Shown here: positions 54,929-63,791 of the stretch, piece by piece
How positions within the stretch are numbered: position 1 is the stretch's first letter
Layout: every line of letters begins with the position of its first letter
Translations under genes and position numbers: made by a program
Notes under the pieces: generated by a model
Database searches by the model: none
Told to the model about the DNA's origin: nothing
Seen by the model: only the letters and a program-made list of their open reading frames with translations
NCBI RefSeq assembly: GCF_000762405.1
Contig: NZ_JRPQ01000055.1
Location: 1 to 64,000 of the forward strand
Length of the DNA stretch: 64,000 nt
Reading direction: 5' to 3'
From: Hoylesella timonensis S9-PR14
GTDB taxonomy: Bacteria > Bacteroidota > Bacteroidia > Bacteroidales > Bacteroidaceae

Positions 54929-55567
54929 TTAAACCGTCTTTTTTTGCTTGTTTTTTCGATAACGATATTTTATAAGGAAGTAGAGTGCAACAATGGCAGC
55001 TATACCAAAAATCACAACCTTGATGTGGTCGTTATACTCAATAATCTTTTCGTTGAGTTGTTCCTCTGGTACTATAAAATGTAAATACCATCCCAATGCT
55101 GCTAACACACAATTCCAAATTCCTGCACCAATGGTGGTGTAAAGGATAAACTTCCAAAACTTCATTTTTGCAAGACCAGCAGGTACAGAGATGATTTGTC
55201 GAATGCCGGGTAACAAACGTCCTGTCAATGTCGCGATAACGCCATGGTCATAAAAATATTTTTCGCTCTTTTCTACCTTCTCTTGGTTTAACAAGCACAT
55301 GTGTCCCCATTTGCTATTTGCAAACTTATACACAATCGGTCTACCTAAATAATAAGCAGCCATATAGTTTGTAGCGGAACCAAGAACAGCTCCCAAAGTA
55401 GCGACAAGGATGACAAGTGTGATATCAAGGTGTCCTGCGGCAGCGTGATAAGCTGCTGGCGACACAATTAACTCCGAGGGAACGGGTATTACAGTACCCT
55501 CAATGTACATCAGTAGAAAGACGGTACCATAATTCAAGTTTCCCATGAGTGAAGAAAACCAGTTCAT
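54929..55567 (-). CDS. DedA family membrane protein
   Basis: The 212-residue protein has the DedA/SNARE-associated fold: GTVFLLMYIEGTVIPVPSE near the N-terminus, GSATNYMAAYYLGR, and the hallmark LTGRLLPGIRQIISVPAG. Several helices and a basic C-terminus (KYRYRKNKQKK) fit an inner-membrane protein. DedA proteins act in lipid flipping, including undecaprenyl phosphate recycling in some members. It lies 47 bases after the TPR gene on the same strand and is probably part of the glnS unit. Confidence 0.88.
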   Translation of the reverse strand: MNWFSSLMGNLNYGTVFLLMYIEGTVIPVPSELIVSPAAYHAAAGHLDITLVILVATLGAVLGSATNYMAAYYLGRPIVYKFANSKWGHMCLLNQEKVEKSEKYFYDHGVIATLTGRLLPGIRQIISVPAGLAKMKFWKFILYTTIGAGIWNCVLAALGWYLHFIVPEEQLNEKIIEYNDHIKVVIFGIAAIVALYFLIKYRYRKNKQKKTV

Positions 55568-55614
55568 GTAAATAATTCTAAATAGTTTGTTGTGATAATA
55601 AACACATTTTTTAC

Positions 55615-57036
55615 TTATTGGTTCTGAAGGAGAAAGTTGTAATATTCTTCAGGTGCCATACCTTCCGGGAAAAAGGTTTGCAATACTTTTTGGGCTTCTT
55701 CTGGATTTTTTTCGCATGCTTTTTTCACTGCTTGTAAAAATTCATCCGTTTTATTGAGAGTTTTACAACAAACAGCAAAAAAGGAATATCCATATTCCCA
55801 AGTCTCATCCGCACCTTCAAGAAAGTTTTTAAGAACTTCATAAGCCATTTGTACATAACCGCAATCATATGAACAGATGGCTATTTTCAAGACAGTATTC
55901 GCAGAAGCATCGGGCTGGAGTATGGCTTCTTGAAAAATTTCTTGTGCTGCTTCTATCTGATCATTTTCAAGTAGGATATGCCCTTTTGTTAGTTTTATGT
56001 CCTCCATGTCCATGCATTCCAAATTCTGCATCTTATCAATGTAGGACAAAGCCTCATCCATTTTTCCTAAATGAGACAGCGTCAAGGCAATATTTTCATA
56101 AAGCTCTGCTAAGCTTTCCGGATCGTCTTGATTCTGTTGTTCCGCCCTTTTCAAGTGAGCAATTGCTTTTGCGGGCTGGTCAAGTTGAAGATAAGAAACA
56201 CCTATCAGACCGTCAATAGTCACGTCATTTGGGTCTAACTGCTGGTATGCAAGATAATATTTCAAGGCTTCTTCAAAGTTCCCTATGTTGAAAAGTGAAT
56301 TGGCTTTGATAATTATTGCGAGTGAGTTCTTGGGATTGATAGCAATAGCGTATTCACAGCTTGTAATCGCATCGCTAAAGCGGTCATTGATAGCTTGCAA
56401 AGAAGCTAAATCTGTCCAATAATCAACAGAGTATGGATTCTTGTCTATGAGTTTTTGAAAGATTCGTTCACTCTCCTCATAATCGCCCAAACCTAAAAGT
56501 ATACGCCCTTTCAACTCTTGGCAGTCATCATCTGTTTTTGATTTCAATAGCTCGAACCAGTCTTCGGCTTTCATGAATTGCTCGTTTACTGCGTATAGTG
56601 AGGCGATGTCGAAAATGAAATTTTCTCGCTCTTCCTTGACTAAATCATTCAAGTGATTCCGAAATAATTTCTCTGCTTCTTCCGTTTGTTCTTCACGCAA
56701 TTTCAACTTACCTAACAAGTAGATGTACTCAAAGTCGCTCTTATCTTCAACTCTCTCAAGATAGGTGTAAGCTTTTGTAATATCCTTCTCTACTAAAGCA
56801 GTTAATTTCGCTTTGAGAATCCACAAATCCGTTGAATGAGGAAAGATATCCAAACCGTCATGAATAGCCTTTTTGGCATTTTTGAAATCTCCTTGATTAA
56901 AATAATATTCTGCTATATCTGAAAAGTCGTCTGAATCCATAAACATAGGATTGCCTGACGTTTGTGATTTTTCAAATTGCTGCAAAATATTTTTAAACTC
57001 TTTCGATTCAAAATACGAATTGTTGTTACTTGTCAT
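55615..57036 (-). CDS. Cytoplasmic tetratricopeptide-repeat protein
   Basis: The 473-residue protein is almost entirely TPR units (for example AEYYFNQGDFKNAKKAI near residue 47, ALKYYLAYQQLDPND, and AIAHLKRAEQQNQDDP), with about ten repeats and a final region EGMAPEEYYNF. There is no signal peptide or membrane segment, so it should be cytoplasmic. TPR arrays bind other proteins; the partner is unknown. It follows glnS by 35 bases and precedes dedA. Confidence 0.83.
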   Translation of the reverse strand: MTSNNNSYFESKEFKNILQQFEKSQTSGNPMFMDSDDFSDIAEYYFNQGDFKNAKKAIHDGLDIFPHSTDLWILKAKLTALVEKDITKAYTYLERVEDKSDFEYIYLLGKLKLREEQTEEAEKLFRNHLNDLVKEERENFIFDIASLYAVNEQFMKAEDWFELLKSKTDDDCQELKGRILLGLGDYEESERIFQKLIDKNPYSVDYWTDLASLQAINDRFSDAITSCEYAIAINPKNSLAIIIKANSLFNIGNFEEALKYYLAYQQLDPNDVTIDGLIGVSYLQLDQPAKAIAHLKRAEQQNQDDPESLAELYENIALTLSHLGKMDEALSYIDKMQNLECMDMEDIKLTKGHILLENDQIEAAQEIFQEAILQPDASANTVLKIAICSYDCGYVQMAYEVLKNFLEGADETWEYGYSFFAVCCKTLNKTDEFLQAVKKACEKNPEEAQKVLQTFFPEGMAPEEYYNFLLQNQ

Positions 57037-57071
57037 TTAAGCGGTTCTTTAGATAGAATAAATGGATATGC

Positions 57072-58787
57072 TTACTTCTTTACTTTTGCCCAAGCATCTT
57101 TTAATCCTACTGTTTTATTGAATACTAAATGTGATGCACTGCTATCTGGGTCTGCCATAAAATAACCAATTCGTTGGAACTGTAGGTATTCTCCAGGCTT
57201 TTTGTTAGCTGCATATTCTTCGACATAACAGTTTTTGAAAACATGTAGACTGTCAGGATTTAGCAACTCATGGAAATCTCTTTCATCTGCTCCAGGGTTC
57301 TCTACGTAGAACAATCGGTCATACTCTCTCACCTCTGCCTGTTGGCAATGGTCTGCTGATACCCAGTGTAGAGTACCTTTTACCTTGCGATTTGCTCCTT
57401 CCATTCCACTTTTGCTTTGTGGATCGTACTCGGCTTGGATTTCTATAATGTCACCATTTTCGTTTTTGGTACATCCAGTACACTTAACAATATACGCATT
57501 CTTCAGTCGCACTTCTTTGCCAGGTGTCATTCTGAAAAACTTTCTGGGTGCATCTTCCATAAAGTCATCTCGCTCAATCCACAGATTTTTGCTAAATGTG
57601 ATGGTGTGCGTGCCGTCTGCTTCATTCTCTGGATTATTGATGGCTTCCATTTCTTCAGACTCGCCATCGGGATAGTTGGTTATCACCAGTTTTACGGGAT
57701 TCAACACGGCACTCACCCTACAAGCCTTCTTGTTCAAATCGTCGCGCACGGCAGCTTCGAGCAATGCCACGTCATTCAGCGCATCAAACTTGGTATAGCC
57801 GATAGACTTGATAAAGTTTCTAATACTTTCAGGAGAATACCCGCGACGTCTCATTCCGCACAGTGTCGGCATGCGAGGGTCGTCCCATCCCGAAACAGCA
57901 TGCTCTTCTACGAGTGCATGAAGTTTGCGTTTACTCATCACTGTGTAGGTTAAGTTCAGTCGGTTGAACTCTATTTGTCGTGGGCGATTGTCGTTCATGA
58001 CGTCACTTGTTCCGTCCATCTCCTTCAAAAAATCAATAAGATGATCATAGAGCGGTCTGTGTGGAACGAACTCGAGTGTACAGATAGAATGAGTTACACC
58101 CTCAAAGTAATCGCTTTGTCCATGGGCAAAGTCGTACATAGGGTAGGCATGCCATTTAGTTCCTGTACGGTGGTGAGGAATGTGGATAATGCGATAGATG
58201 ATAGGATCGCGGAAGTGCATGTTGGAATTTGCCATATCCAATTTTGCACGGAGCACCATACTACCTTCAACGGCTTCTGGTGTGTTCATCTGTTCAAAGA
58301 GTTTCAGCGATTCTTCGATGGGACGATCTCTATAAGGAGAAGCCACACCCGGAGTTGTAGGTGTACCTTTTTGTTCAGCAATCTGTTCTGCGGTTTGCTC
58401 GTCAATGTAGGCATGTCCTTCTCGAATCATCCAAACCGCGAAATCCCACAGCTTTTCAAAATAGTCTGAAGCGTAATAAATATTTTCCCACTTAAACCCT
58501 AACCATGAAATGTCGTTGAGAATATTTTCGACATATTCGTTGTTTTCTTTGCTTGGGTTCGTATCGTCAAAGCGTAAATTACATATACCGTTGTATTTTT
58601 CTGCGATGCCAAAGTCCATACAGATAGCCTTGGCATGTCCTATATGTAAGTAGCCATTGGGCTCTGGAGGGAAACGTGTCTGAATCCTTCCACCATTCTT
58701 GCCTTTCGCAAGGTCTTCCTCAACGAGTTGCTCTACAAAACTCAGGCTTTTTTTCTCTTCTGTGTGATTGTCCTCTTGTACTGTCAT
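57072..58787 (-). CDS. glnS: Glutaminyl-tRNA synthetase
   Basis: GlnS charges tRNA-Gln with glutamine. The 571-residue protein has the class I motifs PPEPNGYLHIGHAK (HIGH at 48-51) and VMSKRKL (KMSKS loop, near residue 267), and a C-terminal anticodon-binding domain. I chose ATG 58787 over the TTG two codons upstream. Upstream on the minus strand, TATCTTTG at 58869-58862 is a good -7 box but has no matching -33 box. A direct glutaminylation route makes GatCAB-based tRNA-Gln transamidation unnecessary here. Confidence 0.96.
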   Translation of the reverse strand: MTVQEDNHTEEKKSLSFVEQLVEEDLAKGKNGGRIQTRFPPEPNGYLHIGHAKAICMDFGIAEKYNGICNLRFDDTNPSKENNEYVENILNDISWLGFKWENIYYASDYFEKLWDFAVWMIREGHAYIDEQTAEQIAEQKGTPTTPGVASPYRDRPIEESLKLFEQMNTPEAVEGSMVLRAKLDMANSNMHFRDPIIYRIIHIPHHRTGTKWHAYPMYDFAHGQSDYFEGVTHSICTLEFVPHRPLYDHLIDFLKEMDGTSDVMNDNRPRQIEFNRLNLTYTVMSKRKLHALVEEHAVSGWDDPRMPTLCGMRRRGYSPESIRNFIKSIGYTKFDALNDVALLEAAVRDDLNKKACRVSAVLNPVKLVITNYPDGESEEMEAINNPENEADGTHTITFSKNLWIERDDFMEDAPRKFFRMTPGKEVRLKNAYIVKCTGCTKNENGDIIEIQAEYDPQSKSGMEGANRKVKGTLHWVSADHCQQAEVREYDRLFYVENPGADERDFHELLNPDSLHVFKNCYVEEYAANKKPGEYLQFQRIGYFMADPDSSASHLVFNKTVGLKDAWAKVKK

Positions 58788-58951
58788 ATTCAACTACTTT
58801 TAGGATAACTCTTAGCTTACAAAAGCCGTGGCTAACCTCTATGTCATTAATATAATATGTGCAAAGATAATAAAAACTAAAGATTATCCATTCTACCAAC
58901 CATAGTTTTTTGTGGAAATGATAGAAATATGTTATTTAATATGGAAATAAA

Positions 58952-58983
58952 TTTGTTTGATACATTTTAATTCTCTATATTTG
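58952..58983 (+). promoter_or_regulatory. Promoter of candidate small RNA
   Basis: TTTG (58952-58955) and TATATTTG (58976-58983) are 20 bases apart. It points away from glnS and towards a terminator 60 bases downstream, with no open reading frame between them. Confidence 0.72.
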
Positions 58984-58989
58984 CAGTGT

Positions 58990-59076
58990 TATCCTGAATA
59001 CAATCTTTTACCTTAAAGAAAACTAATACCTATTGAAAATAAATGCCCATCTCTGTGAAGAAACGGGCATTTTTTA
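58990..59076 (+). ncRNA. Candidate small RNA of about 87 bases
   Basis: A perfect promoter ends at 58983 and a terminator closes the interval: AAATGCCC (59041-59048) pairs with GGGCATTT (59065-59072) and continues into a T-run. The interval has no reading frame. The hairpin could also terminate mltG on the other strand, so the promoter is the main evidence for an RNA. The target is unknown. Confidence 0.5.
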
Positions 59077-59142
59077 ATTCTAATTTATTAATCATTCAAT
59101 GACAGGTAGTTGCCTTTTCATGAATCATCTTTGCAAAATATC

Positions 59143-60189
59143 TTATTGTATTCCTCTTTTGTTGAGTGCTGCGGTGTATTTATTTGCGTTTCCCAAGTGT
59201 TCTTGGTAAGTTTTCGCAAAGTTATGCGTACCGCTAAAGTCCTCTTTGGCACACATGTACAGATAGTCGTGGTGCACCATATTTAATACAGCATCGATGC
59301 CAGCAATGGAGGCTATACGGATAGGACCTGGTGGCAAACCAGTATTCTTGTATGTGTTATACGGACTCTTGATGTTTAGAAGTTTTTGATAAATGCGTCG
59401 CAAATCAAAATCTTTCCATGCAAATTTTATGGTGGGGTCTGCTTGAAGTGGCATTCCATTTGGATATTTGCTATCTCTAAGCATCAGACGATTGTAATAC
59501 ATTCCTGCAATCATCGGTTTCTCTGCATTGTTAGCGGTCTCTTCGTCAATGATACTTGCCAATGTAATGACTTCATTTTTGGATAGTTTCAGTGCTTGTG
59601 CTTGTGCCGTGCGCTTGCTATTCCAAAAACGATTGCTTTCTTTCTTTACCCTGTCCAACAGTTGGTCTATGGATATATTCCAATAAATTTCATAGGTATC
59701 GGGAATGAACATACAAGCAATGGTCGTTGTATCATAGCCATATTTCTTGCAGACTTCCTGACTGGTCAAAGCCTTGGCGATGTCGGTACTGTCAAGCATT
59801 AACCGTTTGCCCAATTCTTCTGACAGCCGATCCATGGTTCTAACAGAGGGTATTGTGAGGTTGATGGGGTCTTGAATGCCATTTTTTATGTGCCTTAGAA
59901 CGGTGAATGCACCCTGTGAGGGCTTGATGGCATATCTTCCCGTTCGTATATGGTCGGCATACTGACTATGGCGCATCAGCGTGGTAAAGCCATGAAGACT
60001 GTGTTGTTTGGCGATGGGCGTTAATTTAGCGACAACAGAGTCTACATTGTCATCGGTATCAATGTAGATATACTGAGTGGTTTCTGAGTTTGAAAATGCG
60101 GAAAAAAAGTAATAGTACATCAAGCCAAAGACTAAAAATAAGCACGTGGCAGCCGCTACTAAATATCTATTTTTATGTTGTTGATCCAT
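59143..60189 (-). CDS. mltG: Endolytic transglycosylase MltG
   Basis: MltG cuts glycan strands within nascent peptidoglycan, which is thought to end chain growth. The 348-residue protein starts at ATG 60189 (a TTG lies two codons upstream) with a membrane helix near residues 10-30. The YceG-type catalytic domain includes LASIIDEETANNAEKPMIAG with the active-site glutamate, GMPLQADPT and PYNTYKNTGLPPGPI. It is a single-gene unit with a strong promoter on the minus strand at 60212-60242. Confidence 0.93.
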   Translation of the reverse strand: MDQQHKNRYLVAAATCLFLVFGLMYYYFFSAFSNSETTQYIYIDTDDNVDSVVAKLTPIAKQHSLHGFTTLMRHSQYADHIRTGRYAIKPSQGAFTVLRHIKNGIQDPINLTIPSVRTMDRLSEELGKRLMLDSTDIAKALTSQEVCKKYGYDTTTIACMFIPDTYEIYWNISIDQLLDRVKKESNRFWNSKRTAQAQALKLSKNEVITLASIIDEETANNAEKPMIAGMYYNRLMLRDSKYPNGMPLQADPTIKFAWKDFDLRRIYQKLLNIKSPYNTYKNTGLPPGPIRIASIAGIDAVLNMVHHDYLYMCAKEDFSGTHNFAKTYQEHLGNANKYTAALNKRGIQ

Positions 60190-60211
60190 TATCAAATGTT
60201 TTTAACGGCTG

Positions 60212-60242
60212 CAAAGGTAGTAGAAGTTATACATTGGGCAAA
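60212..60242 (-). promoter_or_regulatory. Promoter of mltG
   Basis: On the minus strand TTTG (60242-60239) is 19 bases before TACCTTTG (60219-60212). Transcription would begin near 60206, 17 bases before the start codon, so the leader is short. Confidence 0.72.
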
Positions 60243-60329
60243 ATAAAACCTTATTAATTTTATAATTTCTTATAATCAGCATGTTCTTTCATGGCAAGAA
60301 ATTGTGAATTGACAAATAGATTTTTTCCT

Positions 60330-60745
60330 TAATGTGACACGGCAGTTTGTAAATTTTAATTACCAAAAATGGGCATTTCTAAATTTGCATTCTAGCACAA
60401 AATATGGCTTTCTGTCATACAGTTTTGGCAGTTTTCATCGTGAAAATAAGTAGATTTTGGTGTTATCCCATTGAGTTAACCCCGTTAGATGGTGATAATA
60501 GTCGCCCTATTGTAATGGAATAACGGGCTTAAATGGTGCTTCCAAGCCACATAAATCATTGCTTTTAGTGGAAAATTCAGGTTAAACAATGGACTTGTTA
60601 GTAGTGAATTTTTATAAGTATTTATTATTCAAAGAGTTATAAAAAGTCGCAAATACTCGAATATTTTCAACCAACTTTCTTTTTGTTGAAAATATGAAAG
60701 TTATGAGAGGTGTTTTGTTAAATTTATTGACAGTTAATTGCTGAA
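60330..60745 (+). repeat. Degenerate relative of the dispersed repeat, copy D
   Basis: This block keeps short elements of copies A-C: AACGGGCTT, ATTGAGTTAAC, AGTTATGAGAGG, TTTTGTTAAA, and a large hairpin. The hairpin has 11-base perfect arms ATATTTTCAAC (60661-60671) and GTTGAAAATAT (60685-60695), with a sequence different from A-C but the same CCAACTTT loop entry. TCGCAAATAC here is the reverse complement of GTATTTGCGA of copy A. It looks like a diverged or rearranged member. No gene is present. Confidence 0.5.
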
Positions 60746-60800
60746 CTTTAGAAGCGATGTTGAGCGAATGTGGAACTATGTCACGAAAGAAGGTAGATGA

Positions 60801-60832
60801 TTTGGAAATCCATAAGACAATTTGTACCTTTG
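60801..60832 (+). promoter_or_regulatory. Promoter of gph
   Basis: TTTG (60801-60804) and TACCTTTG (60825-60832) are 20 bases apart. Transcription would begin near 60838, leaving a leader of about 144 bases before gph. Confidence 0.75.
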
Positions 60833-60849
60833 CAGTCATCAAAGCAATG

Positions 60850-60939
60850 CTGATGTGTCAGATTGTTTTGCTTGCATCACTCATAGCTTATGATAAGCAT
60901 GACGGTGAGAGCAACGATTTTCTTAATCGTTTAAGTTAA
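60850..60939 (+). CDS. Possible 29-residue leader peptide upstream of gph
   Basis: Within the gph leader a frame of 30 codons starts MLMCQIVLLASLIAYDKHDG and ends NDFLNRLS. The hydrophobic start followed by charged residues looks like a small membrane peptide. There is no clear SD-like signal, so it may be chance. Confidence 0.3.
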   Translation: MMCQIVLLASLIAYDKHDGESNDFLNRLS

Positions 60940-60981
60940 GAATTAAATTTTTAATGATGTGCGATTGATGCACGTAATAAT

Positions 60982-61635
60982 ATGGAGTATAGTACGTATA
61001 TTTTTGATTTGGATGGCACACTTTTAGACAGTCTCCAAGATTTAGCTGTTAGTTGTAATTATGCACTGAAGAAGCACCAAATGCCCGAGCGAACAATAGA
61101 AGAGGTAAGGCATTTTGTGGGAAATGGTGTAAAAAAGCTCATGGAGCGTGCCATTCCAGGCGGTCTTGAACATCCTGAATTTGAGAAAACTTATCAGGAT
61201 TTCCGCCAGCATTATATGGTTCACAACTTAGATAACACACGCCCTTATCCGGGTGTGATGGACTTATTGAAAAATTTGCACGAACATGGAAAAAAGTTGG
61301 CAGTGGTCAGTAATAAATTCTATGATGCTACTCGTGAACTTTGCCAACATTTTTTTAGCGATTATGTAAGCGTTGCAATTGGTGAACGAGAGGATATTCA
61401 CCGCAAACCTGCACCTGATACGGTAATGGAAGCGTTGAGACAATTAGGGGTAGATAAAACAGATGCCGTCTATATTGGTGACAGTGACGTAGACATTGCA
61501 ACGGCTCGTAACAGCGGTATGCCGTGTATCAGTGTGTTATGGGGATTTCGTGACAAGGAATTTCTGCTGGAGCATGGTGCGACAACCTTCGTTTCGTCTC
61601 CACAAGAGTTGATGTTACCGTTAGATAGCAAGTAA
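60982..61635 (+). CDS. gph: Phosphoglycolate phosphatase-like HAD hydrolase
   Basis: The 217-residue protein is a HAD-superfamily phosphatase with a helical cap (about 20-90): FDLDGT (8-13) with the nucleophile Asp9, VVSNK (about 108-112), RKPAPD with the conserved lysine, and GDSDVDIATARNSGM for magnesium binding. Phosphoglycolate is the usual family substrate, but related enzymes act on other phosphates, so substrate is inferred. It stands alone between a promoter at 60801 and a strong terminator at 61653. Confidence 0.82.
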   Translation: MEYSTYIFDLDGTLLDSLQDLAVSCNYALKKHQMPERTIEEVRHFVGNGVKKLMERAIPGGLEHPEFEKTYQDFRQHYMVHNLDNTRPYPGVMDLLKNLHEHGKKLAVVSNKFYDATRELCQHFFSDYVSVAIGEREDIHRKPAPDTVMEALRQLGVDKTDAVYIGDSDVDIATARNSGMPCISVLWGFRDKEFLLEHGATTFVSSPQELMLPLDSK

Positions 61636-61652
61636 TAAAAGTTTTGGAAAGT

Positions 61653-61692
61653 GGTGGCTTCTATCTGTGAGCAATAATAGATAGAAGCCACC
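61653..61692. terminator. Bidirectional terminator between gph and tolC-like gene
   Basis: GGTGGCTTCTATCT (61653-61666) and AGATAGAAGCCACC (61679-61692) pair perfectly over 14 bases, flanked by A-rich and T-rich sequence. It lies between converging genes. Confidence 0.88.
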
Positions 61693-61703
61693 TTTGCTTT
61701 ATT

Positions 61704-63041
61704 TTATTCCATGACTCCTTGTTGGTAGAACTTTAATAGGTGGATGTTGAGCAGGGTAAGATATTTGGCTTGAAGTTCGTTTTGTTGAGCATTCATCAGC
61801 TGATCTTTCCCTTTCATCAGTTCTACAATATTGATAAGGTTCTCGTCAAACTTCGCTTTGAGCAGCTGGTAGCTTTCTTCGGCACTCTTTGTGCTTATCA
61901 TGGCAGCTCGCAATCTGTGTTGGTTGTTGGTGGCTTGTAACCAATAATCCTCGATAGTAGAGTAGAGCTTGGTTTGTTTGTCTTTGAGATCCAACATATA
62001 ACTCTGCTTTTGCAAAAGAGCTTTGTTGACAGCTGTTTTGGTTTGTCGATTGTCAAACAAAGGGATGTTAATGGAAATACCAGCTCCAATGTCAAAGTTA
62101 TTCTTTATTTGTTTGCCCCATTCATAGTTGCTCATGGAGGTAGTACTCGTTCCAACACCTGCACTTACTCCCAATGTGGGTAATTTCCCAGCTTTGGCAA
62201 TACGCACACTAAGGTTACTACTTTCGATGCCCAATGCTGCATTTCTTATTTCGGGTCGGTTGTTGAGGGCAGTCGTATAAATCTCAGACACACTGGGTAT
62301 TGCCTGATTTTCAACGGTCTCTACTTGATGAGGAGGCAACACATCAAACTCTTCTGTGTCAATAATTTGTAGAAGTTCCTTCAACTGTCGCTTATAGTTG
62401 CGCAAGTTGTTTTCTGATTCTATAACATTATATTCATCTGCAGCACGTTGGGCGGTCAATTGTGCCATATCCGCACGACTCATCTTTTGAACTTTTAGAA
62501 ACTCTTCGCCTCGTGTTTCGTTCTGTTTGCTGGTTTCTAAAATCGATTGATTAACGACTACTGCTTCTTTGGAATAAAGTATTTGAACGTATAGTTGTGC
62601 AATTTGCTCAATCAGTTTGTTAGCCATTTCTGCCGAATCCAATGCCGTTTGTTGCTCAAGGATCTTGTTGAGCTTTATCGTATGTCTGTTTTTTCCACCA
62701 TTCCATACCGTCCAATTGCTGTTAATGCTATACGAACCATTATAATACACCTTATCTACCGATGCCTGCATATAGCCCCCTGTGGAAATTCCTGTTTGTG
62801 GCCAGGGGCGATATGTTAAATTTTGGGAGGAGCTTACCGCCAATGACGGCAATAGGGCAGCTTGACTTTGTTTCGTGTCCTCTTGCGCACTCAAATGTTG
62901 TAGTGTCTTCTTTTGCAACGAAATGTTATGGGTTAGCGCATAATGAATGCAGTCTTTCAGCGACCACTCTTTAGATTGTACCGTAGATGTACTTAGAAGC
63001 AAAGCCATGCCACAAAGGCTGATTTGAAAAATCTTGTTCAT
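61704..63041 (-). CDS. TolC family outer-membrane efflux protein
   Basis: The 445-residue protein has a signal peptide (MNKIFQISLCGMALLLST) and the two repeated OEP domains of TolC-type channels: WSLKDCIHYALTHN at the N-terminus, coiled-coil helices around residues 60-230, and a second half with LPTLGVSAGVG and a C-terminal helical region. TolC-type trimers bridge the outer membrane and periplasm for tripartite efflux. No inner-membrane pump or adaptor gene is adjacent within the window; a partner may lie outside or elsewhere. It is read towards gph and shares its terminator. Confidence 0.88.
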   Translation of the reverse strand: MNKIFQISLCGMALLLSTSTVQSKEWSLKDCIHYALTHNISLQKKTLQHLSAQEDTKQSQAALLPSLAVSSSQNLTYRPWPQTGISTGGYMQASVDKVYYNGSYSINSNWTVWNGGKNRHTIKLNKILEQQTALDSAEMANKLIEQIAQLYVQILYSKEAVVVNQSILETSKQNETRGEEFLKVQKMSRADMAQLTAQRAADEYNVIESENNLRNYKRQLKELLQIIDTEEFDVLPPHQVETVENQAIPSVSEIYTTALNNRPEIRNAALGIESSNLSVRIAKAGKLPTLGVSAGVGTSTTSMSNYEWGKQIKNNFDIGAGISINIPLFDNRQTKTAVNKALLQKQSYMLDLKDKQTKLYSTIEDYWLQATNNQHRLRAAMISTKSAEESYQLLKAKFDENLINIVELMKGKDQLMNAQQNELQAKYLTLLNIHLLKFYQQGVME

Positions 63042-63369
63042 ATAGTAGATTTTTTAGATGAGTTGTTATTCGTAACTGTTATTTGTATGATGATGGGTTG
63101 CCATACGTTTCTTTGACGACAAAAGTAGCAAAAAAGTTTCATACATTGATGAAGGAGGGTTTTGATTTCGTTCGCCATTCTTTAGATGTAATGAATATTC
63201 TTATTTACACATTGGCGAAATGAAGTGAAGAATACCAAAGAAAATAAAGTATGCTGTAACAAATGTTATGCGTGAGTTATAGTTTAGACCATTTTGAACG
63301 TTATAAAGCAGAAGAAGCTGGACACGACTTAAAAAAACATCAGCAGATGAATGTAAAAAGAAAACAAAA

Positions 63370-63401
63370 CTTGTAGGTTTCATTCTAAATTTGTATCTTT
63401 G
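63370..63401 (+). promoter_or_regulatory. Promoter of the 6S-like RNA
   Basis: CTTG (63370-63373) and TATCTTTG (63394-63401) are 20 bases apart, one mismatch from consensus in the -33 box. No gene start is nearby; the transcript leads into the structured RNA candidate. Confidence 0.65.
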
Positions 63402-63407
63402 CATTTA

Positions 63408-63610
63408 GAAAGAGTACAACATGGGGTTGTGTCGATTTGATCGGGATACTCATCAATAAAAACATGAAACCGAGAAGACTTCTTTTGTTAATGGCGGGCC
63501 ACATAAATCCTTTTAGGACTAAGCTGTAAAGCCAGTGGATTACAAAGACGGAGAGCTCTCAAATCTTATATAGTTCGGAGTTTCATCACATCATCGAGCA
63601 ACCCCTTTTT
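63408..63610 (+). ncRNA. Structured non-coding RNA, 6S-like candidate
   Basis: From a promoter at 63370-63401 an interval of about 200 bases has no reading frame but folds end to end. GGGGTTG (63423-63429) pairs with CAACCCC (63599-63605), TCGAT pairs with ATCGA next to it, and further in ATGAAAC (63464-63470) pairs with GTTTCAT (63580-63586). The closing helix is followed by TTTTT. A long rod with internal loops, about 200 bases, and its own promoter and terminator fit 6S RNA or the Bacteroidales-1 class. I cannot confirm the family from sequence alone. Confidence 0.5.
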
Positions 63611-63617
63611 CATACAT

Positions 63618-63642
63618 AAAGGCAGGTGTGTTTCCTGCCTTT
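63618..63642 (+). terminator. Terminator hairpin after the 6S-like RNA
   Basis: AAAGGCAGG (63618-63626) and CCTGCCTTT (63634-63642) pair perfectly around a 7-base loop. With the U-run after 63605 this gives two possible ends to the RNA. Confidence 0.8.
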
Positions 63643-63791
63643 ATAAATATAAGGTGGGTTTTATAAATTACCACCACAACTAAATATATTATGGGTTACG
63701 TCTTGCCAACGTTTCGTACCTTTATGGTTCAATGCGTTAGTGTCATTGGGAGTGTAGTAGCTACACAACCTTACTCGCTTACAGATTGACC

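Noticed and set aside
57417-58469. Two long open frames on the plus strand
   Set aside because: Both are antisense to glnS, which is clearly the real gene.
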